A stretch of DNA of 64,000 bases from Pectobacterium versatile (GCF_020166435.1 NZ_JAINZP010000021.1:17342-81341), one strand, 5' to 3'; positions 1 to 11,729 are shown, counted from the first letter of the stretch. A program made the numbers and translations. The notes: generated by a model not told the origin, from the letters alone.

Positions 1-648
1 ATAAATAGTTATCTTTTTAGTTAAACCAGAATAAGAAGCCAGACTCTTATCCGGATCAATATCTCTGGGGAATATAAATTTCTCATCCATTTTAGAACGA
101 AAAAAGTCAACAGCCGCATTAAAATTAACAATACCTTCAGCTAGTACCTTAGCGTCAGATTCATCAACATCCAGTCCTATTTTATTTTTATAAAAATCAG
201 CAAGTTCAAGATACGACAACTTCTTCATATTAATCACTGCCATATTACATATTTTTTTCGAATTATTTAATGTCTCTTTTATAATCCCATAACAAATAGG
301 ATTAATTTCCCGTAAATAAGATATAGGTGCTACCCAGCTATATATATTATTCTCTGAGGAAAAATGGTTCCTTACCTTAAATATTCCGTCATCCTTAGTT
401 TTCGGTAGTAACGGAGGAATGTATTGTTCATTTTTCAAACAAAAACATAACAATTCTTTCAGGATTTTACAATCCCCATTCTTAGTATTTTTGGCAATCT
501 TGGCTAAGCACATACCATTACTGTTTGTCACAGACTTCAGTTGAGCGATCGGGAAGGATGCTTTCTCGTCAATGCAGGGGTAAACTCGAGTTTCAATGGA
601 GCGGATGAAATGCGGTTTAGAATTAGGTTCCAAACTTATTTTATTCAT
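1..648 (-). CDS. Hypothetical protein, 3' end outside the window
   Basis: An open frame of 216 codons starts with ATG at 648 (first residues MNKISLEPNS) and stays open to the left edge, so the C terminus is missing. The protein is Lys- and Asn-rich, Cys-containing and AT-rich in codon use, with no signal peptide, membrane segment or motif that I recognise. It is the outermost visible gene of island 1 and faces away from the IS3/HNH remnants. Its position in a restriction-rich island makes a defence or mobile-element role possible, but that is only context. Confidence is for its being a real gene; function is unknown. Confidence 0.6.
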   Translation of the reverse strand, partial: MNKISLEPNSKPHFIRSIETRVYPCIDEKASFPIAQLKSVTNSNGMCLAKIAKNTKNGDCKILKELLCFCLKNEQYIPPLLPKTKDDGIFKVRNHFSSENNIYSWVAPISYLREINPICYGIIKETLNNSKKICNMAVINMKKLSYLELADFYKNKIGLDVDESDAKVLAEGIVNFNAAVDFFRSKMDEKFIFPRDIDPDKSLASYSGLTKKITIY

Positions 649-844
649 AATACAGCTTCCTATGCTTAACGATGCCAAGAAATTAGTAATATTTGATGTT
701 ATTCAGCTACAAAGCACAAAAGATATCAAAAAACGGACTTAATTCTACTTTACAGTACGATAGTGCCGTTCCTCATCGAAAAAAACGAGCATTTAGTCCC
801 AACATGTCATGAAACTAATTCCACCAAAACGTAAAACGGCTGCA

Positions 845-1118
845 CGAACCAAATTACTTTACGCTTACCATCAAAGACATCTACCACGAATCGGGAATAT
901 CCGAAGCCTAGTACTACAACTGGAAAGCGAAGTTTGGCGGTATGGATGCTTCCATGATGGCTCGTCTCAAAGAACTGGAAGAGGAAAATCGCCGCCTCAA
1001 AAAGATGCATGCCGAAGAACGCCTCAAAGCCGAGATTATTCAGGAGATCATGGCAAAAAAGTGGTGAAGCCATCGCGCCGAAAGCAGATGACGCAGGAAG
1101 CCGTAAAGACGCAAAACA
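845..1118 (+). pseudogene. IS3-family transposase orfA remnant
   Basis: Read in the frame that ends with TGA at 1065-1067, the translation gives the typical IS3-group OrfA tail: a GISEA...YYNWKAKFGGMD segment followed by the leucine-zipper-like MARLKELEEENRRLKKM and a final EIMAKKW. An in-frame TAG at 909-911 interrupts it just before YYNWK. After the stop the start of OrfB (KPSRRKQMTQEAV) is visible for about 15 residues, then homology ends abruptly at about 1118, where an HNH nuclease frame takes over. No N-terminal helix-turn-helix or inverted repeats are seen, so this is a dead fragment left by a deletion. Confidence 0.8.
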
Positions 1119-1403
1119 TCAGTAGAGGCAGCACACATCAAATGGAAACAATACAGTGGCCCTTGCACCGTGGCCAACGGGCTTGCCTTATGCTCGATGC
1201 ATCATTCTGCGTTTGATATTGGAGTTATCGGTATTGATGAGGGGATGAAATTGATGGTTTCCGAAGGTGTGAACGGCTGTAGGATCGTCGAAAGGCTATT
1301 CTGGGATTTCGAGGGAAAACCGCTGTTTCTGCCTAAAAAGCGGGAGTATTACCCACTTGAACAGTTTGTGGAATGGCATCGGGGGCAGTTTTTTAGAATA
1401 TAG
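1119..1403 (+). pseudogene. HNH endonuclease, N-terminally truncated but with the HNH core
   Basis: From about 1122 the frame reads VEAAHIKWKQ, then NGLALCSMHHSAFD, and ends at 1403. These segments hold the three signature positions of an HNH nuclease (His in AAHIKW, Asn in NGLAL, His in SMHHSAF). The family, often annotated as HNH restriction endonuclease, is normally about 250-300 residues; here only the last 94 codons remain, joined directly to the IS3 remnant. A GTG at 1170 could start a shorter peptide but would lose the first His. I call it a deletion-truncated gene; the catalytic half is unbroken. Confidence 0.75.
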
Positions 1404-1510
1404 ATACCCATTTAGAACCTGTTCTGTGGGTTTTTCTTATTTTTATCAGGCTTACTATTGACCTATATTTATTGGCGCATTGAGCCATTGTAAAAAGGCG
1501 TTGTATCTGA

Positions 1511-2065
1511 ATGAGTGATAATAGATTAGCTCAGAATAGTTTATCCATATCGCTTGCTAGTGTTATCGTAGCTTTATGTGCGCTAGGATTTTCTGTTTAT
1601 CAAGGCTATTTACAGAAGAAAAATTATGAAATTTCCGTTCAACCTTACATAACACTTGTACCAACGATTGATGGGAGTAAAAATGAATATGGGTATTGTA
1701 TTTACAATGCGGGACTTGGAAATTTATATATCGATAAGATCCAGTATTTTATTAATGGCCATGAAATAAAAGGTGATAACATCGGATCATTGAGACAAGT
1801 CGTTCATCATTTTGGATTGAACGATGAATGCTTTGCTTATGGCGACCCACGAAAAGGAGACTCAGTTGCATTAGATAAGATGAATGTATTACTTTCTATC
1901 AGCTCCGGTGCGTCTTCGATAAATTAATGCAAATAATACGATTGATAACTTTCACAAAAACCTTAGTGAATCACAACCCAGATTTACAGTTAAAATATGG
2001 TATAAGTCCATCTATAACATTAGCTATTTATATGACTCCAGTAAAAACTGTCAAGAACTACGTTG
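1511..2065 (+). pseudogene. Small membrane-anchored hypothetical protein, frameshifted
   Basis: The first frame (1511-1927) starts MSDNRLAQNS and has one clear membrane segment at residues about 13-33 (ISLASVIVALCALGFSVYQG), then a soluble domain. It stops right after SSGASSIN. The next frame continues with a protein-like, compositionally matching sequence (NANNTIDNFHKNLSES, then PRFTVKIWYKSI) to a TGA at 2063-2065. One extra A in the run near 1918-1922 explains the break. I therefore read it as one ancestral protein of about 184 residues broken by a +1 insertion. A sequencing error or an unstable homopolymer is the main alternative. The function is unknown. Confidence 0.55.
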
Positions 2066-2303
2066 ATATAGGAAAAGGCCCTCGTAGAATCAACAGTAAA
2101 ATAAAAAAACCAAATATTTAAAAATGTAATTGCCCCCCCCTATACCACACAGCTAAAGAATCCATGAAAAATAAAATACATCAATACGTCAAACCTAAAT
2201 ATTGATATTTTATGGGGGTATCTATATTAATAATACGGATAAAAAATTTGGCAATTTAACTTCACCACTTATTATTAAAATAAAAATCATGTTTAATACT
2301 CAA
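2066..2303. other. AT-rich spacer without a gene
   Basis: This stretch between the frameshifted membrane gene and the Mrr tail fragment contains a run of eight C residues near 2133 and otherwise AT-rich DNA. Frames crossing it look random. No RNA gene or site is recognised. Confidence 0.4.
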
Positions 2304-2417
2304 TTATTCAAAGTAATCCATATCCAATTTAGGTACTTTAACCAAGCGGGAAGATACCCCCACCTCGTTTTCGATCATCAGATGGACCAAACGTTCACCA
2401 TCAACCAACACCATGCC
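2304..2417 (-). pseudogene. 3' end fragment of a Mrr-type restriction gene
   Basis: The last 38 codons of a mrr-like gene, ending LVKVPKLDMDYFE and a stop at 2304-2306. The DNA is almost identical to the 3' end of the intact mrr gene at 20583-21497 (same residues, a handful of base changes). Upstream of codon MVLVDGERLV the identity stops sharply at about 2417 and rhuM-derived DNA begins, so this is a fusion scar. It shows that island 1 once carried a mrr gene closely related to the one in island 2. Confidence 0.85.
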
Positions 2418-2892
2418 TTTAGACGCGCCTTTCACTGGCACGAATATCGCGGATGCGTTCCAGCATCTCGCCAAAGTAATCGGGCACCACTGACGGGCCG
2501 ACGGGCGGATTTTTCAGCCTCTCATCATCCATTACAAAACCTTTAATCAGGTATTCCTGCAAGGTCTGCGTAGCCCATTGACGGAACTGGATGCCTCGGG
2601 TTGAACGGACGCGGTAACCGACGGCCAGAACCAATGACAGATTAACGTATTGAACCTGATAATTTTTTCCATCACTGGCAGTTGTTCGGTAAAACCGAAC
2701 AACTGAATCTTCATCCAATCCACTGTCTTCAAAGATGTTTTTGATATGGTTGCTTTGGCTTTACCATATAGCTCACCAATCATCGCTTGCGATAGCCATA
2801 ACGTATCGCTGTCGAAACGGCATTCAATACGTATTTTGCCATCCTGACTGGTAAACATGATGAATTGCTTGAGGTAAGTGTTTATCTATCAT
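2418..2892 (-). pseudogene. Truncated, frameshifted rhuM-like gene
   Basis: Beginning at an ATG at 2890-2892 (MIDKHLP, like the MDKHLPP start of the intact rhuM at 26711), this region carries the RhuM N-terminal half: RIECRFDSDTLWLSQAMIGE, then after frameshifts GYRVRSTRG, FRQWATQTLQEYLIKGFVMD and MLERIRDIRASERRV. Frames change near 2859 and 2720, and the C-terminal half is replaced by the Mrr tail at 2417. It follows hsdR (stop at 2950) in the same direction, the reverse of island 2, where rhuM lies upstream of hsdR. Not functional as it stands. Confidence 0.85.
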
Positions 2893-2949
2893 GGTGTCTC
2901 CGTTTTTATGCTCCATCGGCTGAATGGTGATGCCCAGTCAGTGGAAAAC

Positions 2950-5900
2950 TCACGCCCCTTTCAACATATCAAACACCACCCGGGCAAATCCTTTTGCCAG
3001 TTCAGGATTAGACAGGTATTGCATCATCATCTCCTGCTGCGCGTCATTGCTGTCCAACACCGCGTCATCAATCGCTTTAGGGAAATCACCCAGCATGGCC
3101 TGTTCGCGTGTGTTATTCGCAATCTGCGTCATCACCGCCTGATTTTCTGATAACTTGTCGCGCACGCTAAAGGCATAATTAATCATGTCTTTATCGGTCA
3201 GATTATCCGTAATAAACAGCTCGTTAAGACGCGCCAGAATATGTGACAGAAATTCTTCTTTCTTATCCTTCGGCTTGGCGGTGCCAATGTCGTTACCTGG
3301 CTTTATTTTGTATTCTTCGGCATCTTCCTGAAGTTTCAGATGTTGTTCGTGAATTTTTGACAAGCGGTAATGACTCATTTCCACATTGCTTAAATCAACC
3401 TCATCTTCTTCAACATTCTGTTCATGCAGCAATGGCCGTAAATGGCGGGCAAACAGACTGAGTTTCTCCAGTTCCTTATCATCGTACTCAACGATTTGTG
3501 ACATAAATTCGTAGAAACGGACAAAACTACCGAGATCTTTCTTGAAGATATCCAGCGTGTCTTTCTCTTGCTTACAGCTTTTAAAGCTGTTTTCAGCATT
3601 GGTAATCAGCACCACATCGTTGGTTTTCTTCGTACGCTCAAAAATTTCTTTTGCCAACACATAGGCATCAATGGACGAGGTATAGCGTTTTTTCCAACGC
3701 TCAACGGCGGGTTTACAAATATTGCTAATTGCCGCGTTGGATTTATTTTTGGTAAAGAACGCTTCGCAGAATTGTTCCACTTCATTCCACAAGAAAATAC
3801 CGCTGGCACGGAGCTTCTCGAATAGCTCGAAGACTAACTGCGGATCGCTGATATCTGTCAGTTCGGCAGTCTGATAGTAAGGCTGGAAAGCCCCCAGAAT
3901 ATCATCCGGTTCATTGTAGAAATCGAGCACGAAGGTGCCTGACTGCGCTTTGCTCGGATAAATACGATTCAGGCGCGAGAGTGTTTGTACGCACTCCACC
4001 CCGCCGAGAGGTTTATCCACATACATGGCACACAGCTTCGGCTGGTCAAACCCCGTCTGGAATTTATTCGCAACCAGCATGACCTGATAATCATCACTAT
4101 CAAAGGCCTTGCGCATATCCCGGCCTTTCAGCCCTGGATTCATATTGATTTCATTGAACTTTTTATTTAACAGCGCGAGACTGTTTTGATCGCTTTCAAC
4201 AAATTCCACTTCGCCTGAAAACGCCACCATCGCGTTAATTTTCTGGTAGTGATTCTCAGCAATATATTTATCAAACGCCAGCTTGTAGCGCACCGCCGCT
4301 TTGCGCGAACTGGTCACGACCATGGCCTTCGCCTGTCCGCCGAGTAAATGCATGACATGTTTTCGGTAGTGCTCGACAACCACTTTTACTTTTTGCGAGA
4401 CGTTATGTTCATGCAGCGTAACCCACTGGTTTAGTTTGATTTTGGCTTTTTTACTGTCCACTTCCCGGTCAGGATCGTCCAGCTTTTGCAACAGCTTATA
4501 CGCCACTTTGTAGTTGGTGTAGTTCTTCAGCACATCAAGAATAAAGCCTTCTTCAATGGCCTGACGCATCGAATATACGTGGAATGCTTCGGGCTTATTG
4601 GTCTTGGATGCGGGTTCAAGAGGGTTGGGGCGACGGCCAAACAGCTCCAGCGTTTTCGCTTTTGGCGTGGCGGTAAACGCATAAAAATTAAGATTATTAC
4701 TGCCTTTTCGCGCGGCAACAGTGGCATCCAAAATATCTTCCGACGACAACACCACATCGTCGTCCGCTTCTTCGGTCATCAGTACTTCTTTTAACTGACG
4801 CGCCGTGGAACCGCTTTGAGAAGAATGCGCTTCATCGGCAATCACCGCATATTTGCGTTGCTTAAGGCTGACGCTGTTTTCGATGGCTTTGAGCACAAAC
4901 GGGAAGGTCTGGATGGTAACGATAATAATCGGCTGTGAGTTTTCCAGCGCACTGGCAAGTTTTTCTGATTTAGAGCCGTCGCCTTCCTTGTTATTAATGC
5001 GCCCGACCACACCGTCCTGATGCTCAAACTGGTAAATGGTATCCTGAAGCTGATCGTCCAATACAGTACGGTCGGTAACAACAATCACCGAGTGGAACTG
5101 TTTTTCGCCCTTATCATCATAGAGTGTAGAAAGCTGGTGGGCGGTCCAGGCAATCGAATTGGACTTACCGGAACCGGCACTGTGCTGAATAAGATATTTA
5201 TTTCCAGTGCCTTCTCGCGTGGCGGCGTGAATCAGTTTATTCACCACATCCCACTGGTGATAACGAGGGAAGATTAAACTCTCTTTTTTAACCTTCAGCC
5301 CGTTCCAGTCTTCTTTTTCCTCGATTTGCAAATGCACAAAACGCGCGAGAATATTCAGCAGATTGTCTGGCAGCAGCACCTCATTCCACAGGTAGCTGGT
5401 GGCGTACTCGTTTTCATTATCGGGAATGTCATTGCCTGCACCACCGTCAGCCGTGCCTTTATTAAAGGGCAGGAAGAAGGTGTCATCACCAGCCAATTTC
5501 GTCGCCATAAACACGTCATACTGGCTGACGGCAAAGTGCACCAGCGCCCCGCGTTTAAAGGTCAGCAGCGGTTCAGGTTTATTGGTTATCGGATCTTTCG
5601 GCAAACGCGTTTTCTTATATTGTTTAATCGCGTTTTGTACCGCCTGTTTGAATTCGGATTTCAACTCAAGCGTCGCCACCGGCAGACCGTTAACAAACAG
5701 TACCAGATCGATACGCCACTTTTTCGCTTTTAAGCCGGTTTCTTCAAACGCCGCTTGAGTGGCATACGGGCTATAAACCAGCTCCGGCACAATACGGCAG
5801 ATATTCTGCTGGTAACGCGCCAGCGTTTCCGGGTTTAAATTGTGCTCGGGTTTAAACTGGCATAGCGTAAAACGCGCATTGCGGATCTTTAGCGCATTGC

Positions 5901-6194
5901 GCAATACGCCCAACGTACCGTAGGTGCGCGAGAGTTTATCGGTGGCGTTAACATCGGCTTTCTTAAGCTGTACCACCAGTGCATCAAGGAAATGACGCTC
6001 AGTATCGGTAGGGAAAACCTTAACCAGCTTTTCCCATTCCTGCGGCTGAGTCGTTTTAACGAAGGTCAGCACATCTTGCGAATACAGCGCACGTTCACGA
6101 TCGTAGCCATCACCTTTTCCGACAATCCAGCCATGTTCAACCATCTGTGCAATCATTTCATTCTGGAAGACCGTTTCTTTGGTCGAGTCCATGC

Positions 6195-6198
<4 letters not shown>
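2950..6198 (-). CDS. hsdR: Type I restriction enzyme, R (endonuclease/translocase) subunit
   Basis: 1082 residues, the usual length for HsdR. It cleaves unmodified DNA after ATP-driven translocation, in complex with HsdM and HsdS. Visible in order: the PD-(D/E)xK nuclease site (Asp164 in RIDLVLF, Glu178 and Lys180 in LELK), helicase Walker A at about 341-346 (SAGSGKS), Walker B/DEAH at 455-458, the TATPKAKT motif, then FQTGFDQP and the arginine motif (LSRLNRI). ATG at 6198 overlaps the hsdS stop by 4 nt, so the operon hsdM-hsdS-hsdR is translationally coupled. It is not a close copy of HsdR at 22384: its nuclease motif is LELK, not IEAK, so the two systems belong to different type I groups. 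Confidence 0.95.
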
Positions 6199-7549
<1,351 letters not shown>

Positions 7550-7550
<1 letters not shown>

Positions 7551-9913
7551 CAGGAATGCACCTCCTGTAGCAGCTTCATAATTTCGGCGCTGACCGCATC
7601 CAGATCGGCATCAATCTCTTCCAACGGGCGCGGCGGCTGGTACACGTAGAAATGACGGTTAAACGGAATCTCATAGCCGACAATGCCAATGTCACCATCT
7701 TTAGCATCGCGCTTGTCGGCATTAATCCAGGCATCGGCCACATGCGGCAACACTTCCGCTTTAAAGTAGCTTTCGATCAGGTCACTGGTAGCAACTGCTG
7801 GGTTCAACGGTACGTTCTCGTTATCACGCAAATCGCCATCCTGCTCGAACTCTACCACGTTACCCTTGTATTCAAACGCACCGTACAGCGGTTGGAGTGC
7901 TTCTTTCAGCACTTTTTTCACCACCGGCTCAGCGTCTGGGTTTTTCGTGGTAATCGCGTCGATAAATTGTTTGTTCTCTTTGGTATCGAGCTTAACGCCT
8001 GCGGTTTTCAGCGCCCCTTTCAGGGTAAGTTGGAACTGGTTAAAGTCGTTACTGACCAGCATTTTTCCACCTGCTTGCGTTCCCAGCGCGGTTTGGATCT
8101 GCTGTGCTTTGATCATTAACTCGTGCTGCGCCAGCCACAATTTGCTGTCCAGCAGATCTTTAATTTGCTTCTCTTTCAGCTCGGCAAATTCCGCCTTGAT
8201 AATGGCGCGAGCTTCCGCTTCACTATCTGCAAAATTGCCATAATTATCATCCTGCCACTGCGAAGCAAATTCGTCATACAAACGTTCCATCGGCGCGTTA
8301 AACGGCTTCGGCGCAAAGCGCAGGCTGGCAATCGCTCCATCGGTAATCTGTGCAGACAGGCGCAGCGGACGCTCAATGGTCAGACGGCGGTAGCCAAAAT
8401 CCGTGCTGTTAAAAATTTTGCTAGCAAAGGTTTTTGGCGCTTCCGTTTTGGCCGTCGCAGACTGGCGACCACGGTTAGATTTTTGCTCGGCGGCCTTTTC
8501 AAGACCTAACGCTTCAAGAGAAATCGCATCAACCCCCTCAAAAGCGCCAAACGTGCGGGTGATAAGCTTAATATCATCCTCACCCATCAGATTACGCTTG
8601 GAACCCAGCGATTTACGCATCTTGCCGCACAGGTTGGTGCCATCAATCAGTTGGACTTTGCCTTTGCGTTCCGCTGCTTTCTTATTCGACAGAATCCAGA
8701 CGTAAGTCGCAATCCCAGTGTTGTAGAACATATCTGTCGGCAACGCGACAATGCCTTCCAGCAAATCGGCTTCCAGAATATAGCGGCGGATTTCGCTCTC
8801 ACCGCTACCCGCACCACCGGTAAACAGCGGAGAACCGTTGAGAATAATGCCAATACGCCCGCCATCATTGACTGAACCATCAGCATTGTGGGTATCGCGC
8901 ATTTTGCTGATCAGATGTAGAAGGAACAACAGAGAACCATCGGATACGCGCGGCAAACCTGAGCCAAAACGGCCATTAAAGCCTTTCAGTTTATGCTCGT
9001 CGTTAATCTCACCTTCAATCTTTTTCCAGTCCACACCGAACGGCGGGTTCGACAGCATATAGTCGAACTGGTCTTGCGGTAACTGATCGTTGGAAAGGGT
9101 GTTGCCCAGTTTGATACGGCTAACATCCTGTCCTTTTATCAGCATATCGGCTTTACAAATTGCGTAAGATTCTGGATTCAGCTCCTGACCAAAAGCTCGC
9201 ATTACCGCATTCGGGTTAAGCTCGTGCACATATTCCATGCCAGAAGAGAGGAAGCCGCCAGTCCCCGCCGTCGGGTCATAAATGGTGCGAATGATGCCGT
9301 CTTTAGACAACGCTTCATCATCTTCCATAAACACCAGTGAAGTCGTTAAACGCACGATATCGCGTGGAGTAAAGTGTTCCCCAGCAGTCTCATTCGAACT
9401 TTCCGCAAAACGGCGAATCAGTTCTTCAAACACCAGCCCCATTTCATAGTTAGAAATCGCTTTTGGACTGAGGTCTGTAGTGGCGAACTTTTTGACGATT
9501 TTGAACAGTAGGTTTGCATCATCCAGCAGGCCAACGAACTCACTAAATTTGAAGTGCTCAAAAATTTCACGCGCATCTTTTGAGAAACATTGAACGTAAT
9601 TCTCCAGATTCGCTTTAATGTCGTTCTGCCCCATCTTGCCGAGATCCATCGGCGAGGTATTGAAGAATGACAGGCCATGAGTGGCGCGTAACAGAAATTT
9701 CTCTCGTCCCTCTTCAGGCAGCGGGCTTGTCTTAAGTTTTTCGACTTCCGCTAACACCGCTTCTTTACTCGCGGCTAACACGCACTCAAGCCGACGCAGC
9801 AGCGTAAAAGGCAGAATCACGCGTCCATACTGGGATTGTTTAAAATCACCGCGAAGCAAGTCAGCAACGGACCAGATAAAGGCAGCCGTTTGAGAAAAAT
9901 TAGTGTTAGACAT
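7550..9913 (-). CDS. hsdM: Type I restriction enzyme, M (N6-adenine methyltransferase) subunit, long form
   Basis: 787 residues from ATG at 9913 (MSNTNFSQ), chosen because AAGGAT lies 8-9 nt upstream; the frame is open further but the extra 79 residues are not HsdM-like. HsdM_N occupies about 1-150, the SAM motif DPTAGTGG is at 213-220 and the catalytic NPPF at 289-292. A C-terminal extension of about 250 residues beyond the usual 500-530 is characteristic of the larger HsdM subgroup and ends in an EAL-free helical region. It methylates adenine in the HsdS target. First gene of hsdMSR. Confidence 0.95.
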
Positions 9914-10117
9914 GAAAATCCTTAGAAGAGATCGCTGCCATCGCGCAAAGATGCGCAAGCATAAATTCAGTTTTAGAATGTAATTCACAAAATAATACCC
10001 GCAACGAAGGCTATCGCAAACGATACGGGCAAATAAATGAACACTGAGATTAAGCCATGGCTTAAGCAGCGCTAAGTCTTCGACGAAAGCGGCATGCTGA
10101 GGTGAAAACCAACCATG

Positions 10118-10170
10118 ACAAAAAATACACGGCATTCTCCACCTACTCAAAAAATCAGCAGAGAATGCCC
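10118..10170 (-). terminator. Rho-independent terminator after integrase 1
   Basis: Arms GGCATTCTC (10131-10139) and GAGAATGCC (10161-10169) form a perfect 9-bp stem with a 21-nt loop. Read on the minus strand it is followed by GTGTATTTTTTG. It lies 45 nt downstream of the integrase stop and upstream of hsdM. The remaining DNA between 9914 and 10118 would hold the hsd promoter; nothing else is recognised there. Confidence 0.65.
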
Positions 10171-10213
10171 TTATGTGAAATTTTTCAAAACAGATGCAGG
10201 AAAAGGAAAGTTT

Positions 10214-11485
10214 CTATTTTAGTCGATTAATAACCTTCCCAAAATCAAACGGACTCACCGCCCTCTCCCGATTCGCATCCAGAAAATCCGCCCACCATTG
10301 CAGCATTAGCCTGCGCTCATCCAGATGTTCCGCTTTGTGGATATAGGCAGCACGGACGCCGTTGCGTTCCTGATGACTCATCTGGCGCTCTACCGCATCC
10401 CGTGACCACTGGCCGGACTCCACCAGTGCGCTACAGGCCATCGTGCGGAAGCCATGTCCGCAAACCTCGGTGGTGGTGTCGTAGCCCATGGTTCGCAATG
10501 CATTGTTGACGGTGTTTTCACTCATCGGTTTGGTTGGCCGACGATCGCCGGGGAAGATCAGTTCATGAGCGCCGCTGATGGCCTTAATCTCTTCCAGCAG
10601 CGCTAAAGCCTGTCGGGATAACGGCACCAGATGTTCAGAGCGCATCTTTGCACCGCGCTGTGAGTGCTTCACGCCAGGAATGGCTGCACGTTCAGCCGGT
10701 ATCGTCCACATGGCGCGTTTAAAATCAATTTCCGGCCAGCGGGCAAAACGTAGCTCGCTGGAACGAATAAAAACGCACAGCGTGAGTTTTAAGGCTAGTT
10801 TGGTTAACTCCCGCCCTTTGTGGCGTTCTATCCGTGCCAGAAAGTCAGGCAGTTTATTCAGCTTCAGGGCTGGCCGATGTGTGGCTTTTGGTGCGGCTAT
10901 CGCACCGGAGAGGTCTTGCGCGGGGTTGCGCTCTATCAAATCGTTCTGCACCGCGTAGCGCATGATATCGGTGACACGCTGGCGCAGCCGTGACGCCAAA
11001 TCAAGATGACCGTTCTGTTCGACGACTTTCAGCGGCTCCAGCAGGTCTTTAGTTTTCAGGTCGGCAATATGGCGATGCCCGATAGCAGGCAGTAGATTTC
11101 GTTCCATATCGCGCCATACCCGTCCAGCGTGCGTTTCTGACCATCTGTTTTGGCTAATGTTTCGGTGCCAGTCCTGCGCAACCTTCGCAAAAGTATTCAA
11201 CGCTTCTTGTGCCTGCTCTTTTTCTTCTTCGCGCTTTTCCGTTGGGTGGATGCCTTCCAACAACAGCAATCGTATCTCATCACGTTTCTCTCTAGCCTTT
11301 ACCAGCGAGACTAGCGGATAGGCACCGAACGCAATCCGACTTTCCTTACCTTCAAAGCGGTATTTGAGATACCAGCGCTTAGAGCCGTTAGGACTCACCA
11401 AAAGATACAGGCCGTGCGCGTCCGCGAGCTTATACGCTTTATCGCGGGGCTTGGCAGTACGGGCAACAACGTCGGTCAGTGCCAT
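10214..11485 (-). CDS. P4-type tyrosine integrase of island 1
   Basis: 423 residues with an N-terminal DUF4102 arm-binding domain (MALTDVVARTAKPRDKAYKL), a SAM-like core-binding domain and a C-terminal recombinase domain. Catalytic residues are visible as Arg in RSSELRFARW, His-x-x-Arg in GHGFRTMACS and Tyr in AAYIHKAEHLDER. It catalyses insertion and excision at the tRNA 3' end. It begins about 210 nt from a degenerate leuX 3' end and points away from it, the normal layout for P4-family islands. About 60-65% similar by eye to the integrase at 30633, so both islands use the same site. Confidence 0.95.
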   Translation of the reverse strand: MALTDVVARTAKPRDKAYKLADAHGLYLLVSPNGSKRWYLKYRFEGKESRIAFGAYPLVSLVKAREKRDEIRLLLLEGIHPTEKREEEKEQAQEALNTFAKVAQDWHRNISQNRWSETHAGRVWRDMERNLLPAIGHRHIADLKTKDLLEPLKVVEQNGHLDLASRLRQRVTDIMRYAVQNDLIERNPAQDLSGAIAAPKATHRPALKLNKLPDFLARIERHKGRELTKLALKLTLCVFIRSSELRFARWPEIDFKRAMWTIPAERAAIPGVKHSQRGAKMRSEHLVPLSRQALALLEEIKAISGAHELIFPGDRRPTKPMSENTVNNALRTMGYDTTTEVCGHGFRTMACSALVESGQWSRDAVERQMSHQERNGVRAAYIHKAEHLDERRLMLQWWADFLDANRERAVSPFDFGKVINRLK

Positions 11486-11486
11486 A

Positions 11487-11541
11487 ATTTGGGGGTCAAC
11501 TCATAATCGAAGTGAATTGACCCTTATCTTGACCCCCAAAT
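11487..11541. promoter_or_regulatory. 13-bp perfect inverted repeat next to integrase 1 start
   Basis: ATTTGGGGGTCAA at 11487-11499 and its exact complement TTGACCCCCAAAT at 11529-11541. The left arm begins two bases from the integrase start codon. A further half-site TTGACCC lies between the arms (near 11517). Such placement suggests an operator at which the integrase or a directionality factor represses int, or arm-type integrase sites; this is inference from position. Confidence 0.55.
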
Positions 11542-11667
11542 CATCTGGATGTCAATGGACGAAGAAAGACCACTGTGGATAAAACAGACAAAATCGCAGA
11601 GAGGAAAATGAAATTAAAATCTTTATTTTACAGATAGATATGGATGTTACTGGACGATTATGGACAT

Positions 11668-11692
11668 AAAAAAAGCCACCCTAAGGTGACTT
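11668..11692 (-). terminator. Terminator-like hairpin beside the degenerate att
   Basis: On the minus strand AGTCACC-TTAG-GGTGGCT followed by seven T. It has the same position relative to the leuX 3' end copy as the true leuX terminator has to leuX (32035-32060), so it is probably part of the tRNA-flanking segment carried with the att. Confidence 0.6.
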
Positions 11693-11693
11693 A

Positions 11694-11729
11694 ATTTTCA
11701 TACTATGGTGCGAAGGCCGGACTCGCACA
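11694..11729. repeat. Degenerate leuX 3' end: island 1/island 2 junction (att)
   Basis: TGGTGCGAAGGCCGGACTCG at 11706-11725 matches the minus-strand 3' end of leuX (TGGTGCCGAAGGCCGGACTCG, 32073-32093) except for one missing C, and CATACT just before it is also shared. The copy breaks off in the T loop. Integrase 1 starts 220 nt to the left, exactly as integrase 2 does relative to leuX. It is the boundary left by tandem insertion at leuX. No other recognisable feature lies between it and 11890. Confidence 0.85.

Noticed and set aside
2202..2546. Open frame on the plus strand across the rhuM/mrr scar
   Set aside because: It is antisense to clear rhuM and mrr coding remnants and has no ribosome site.
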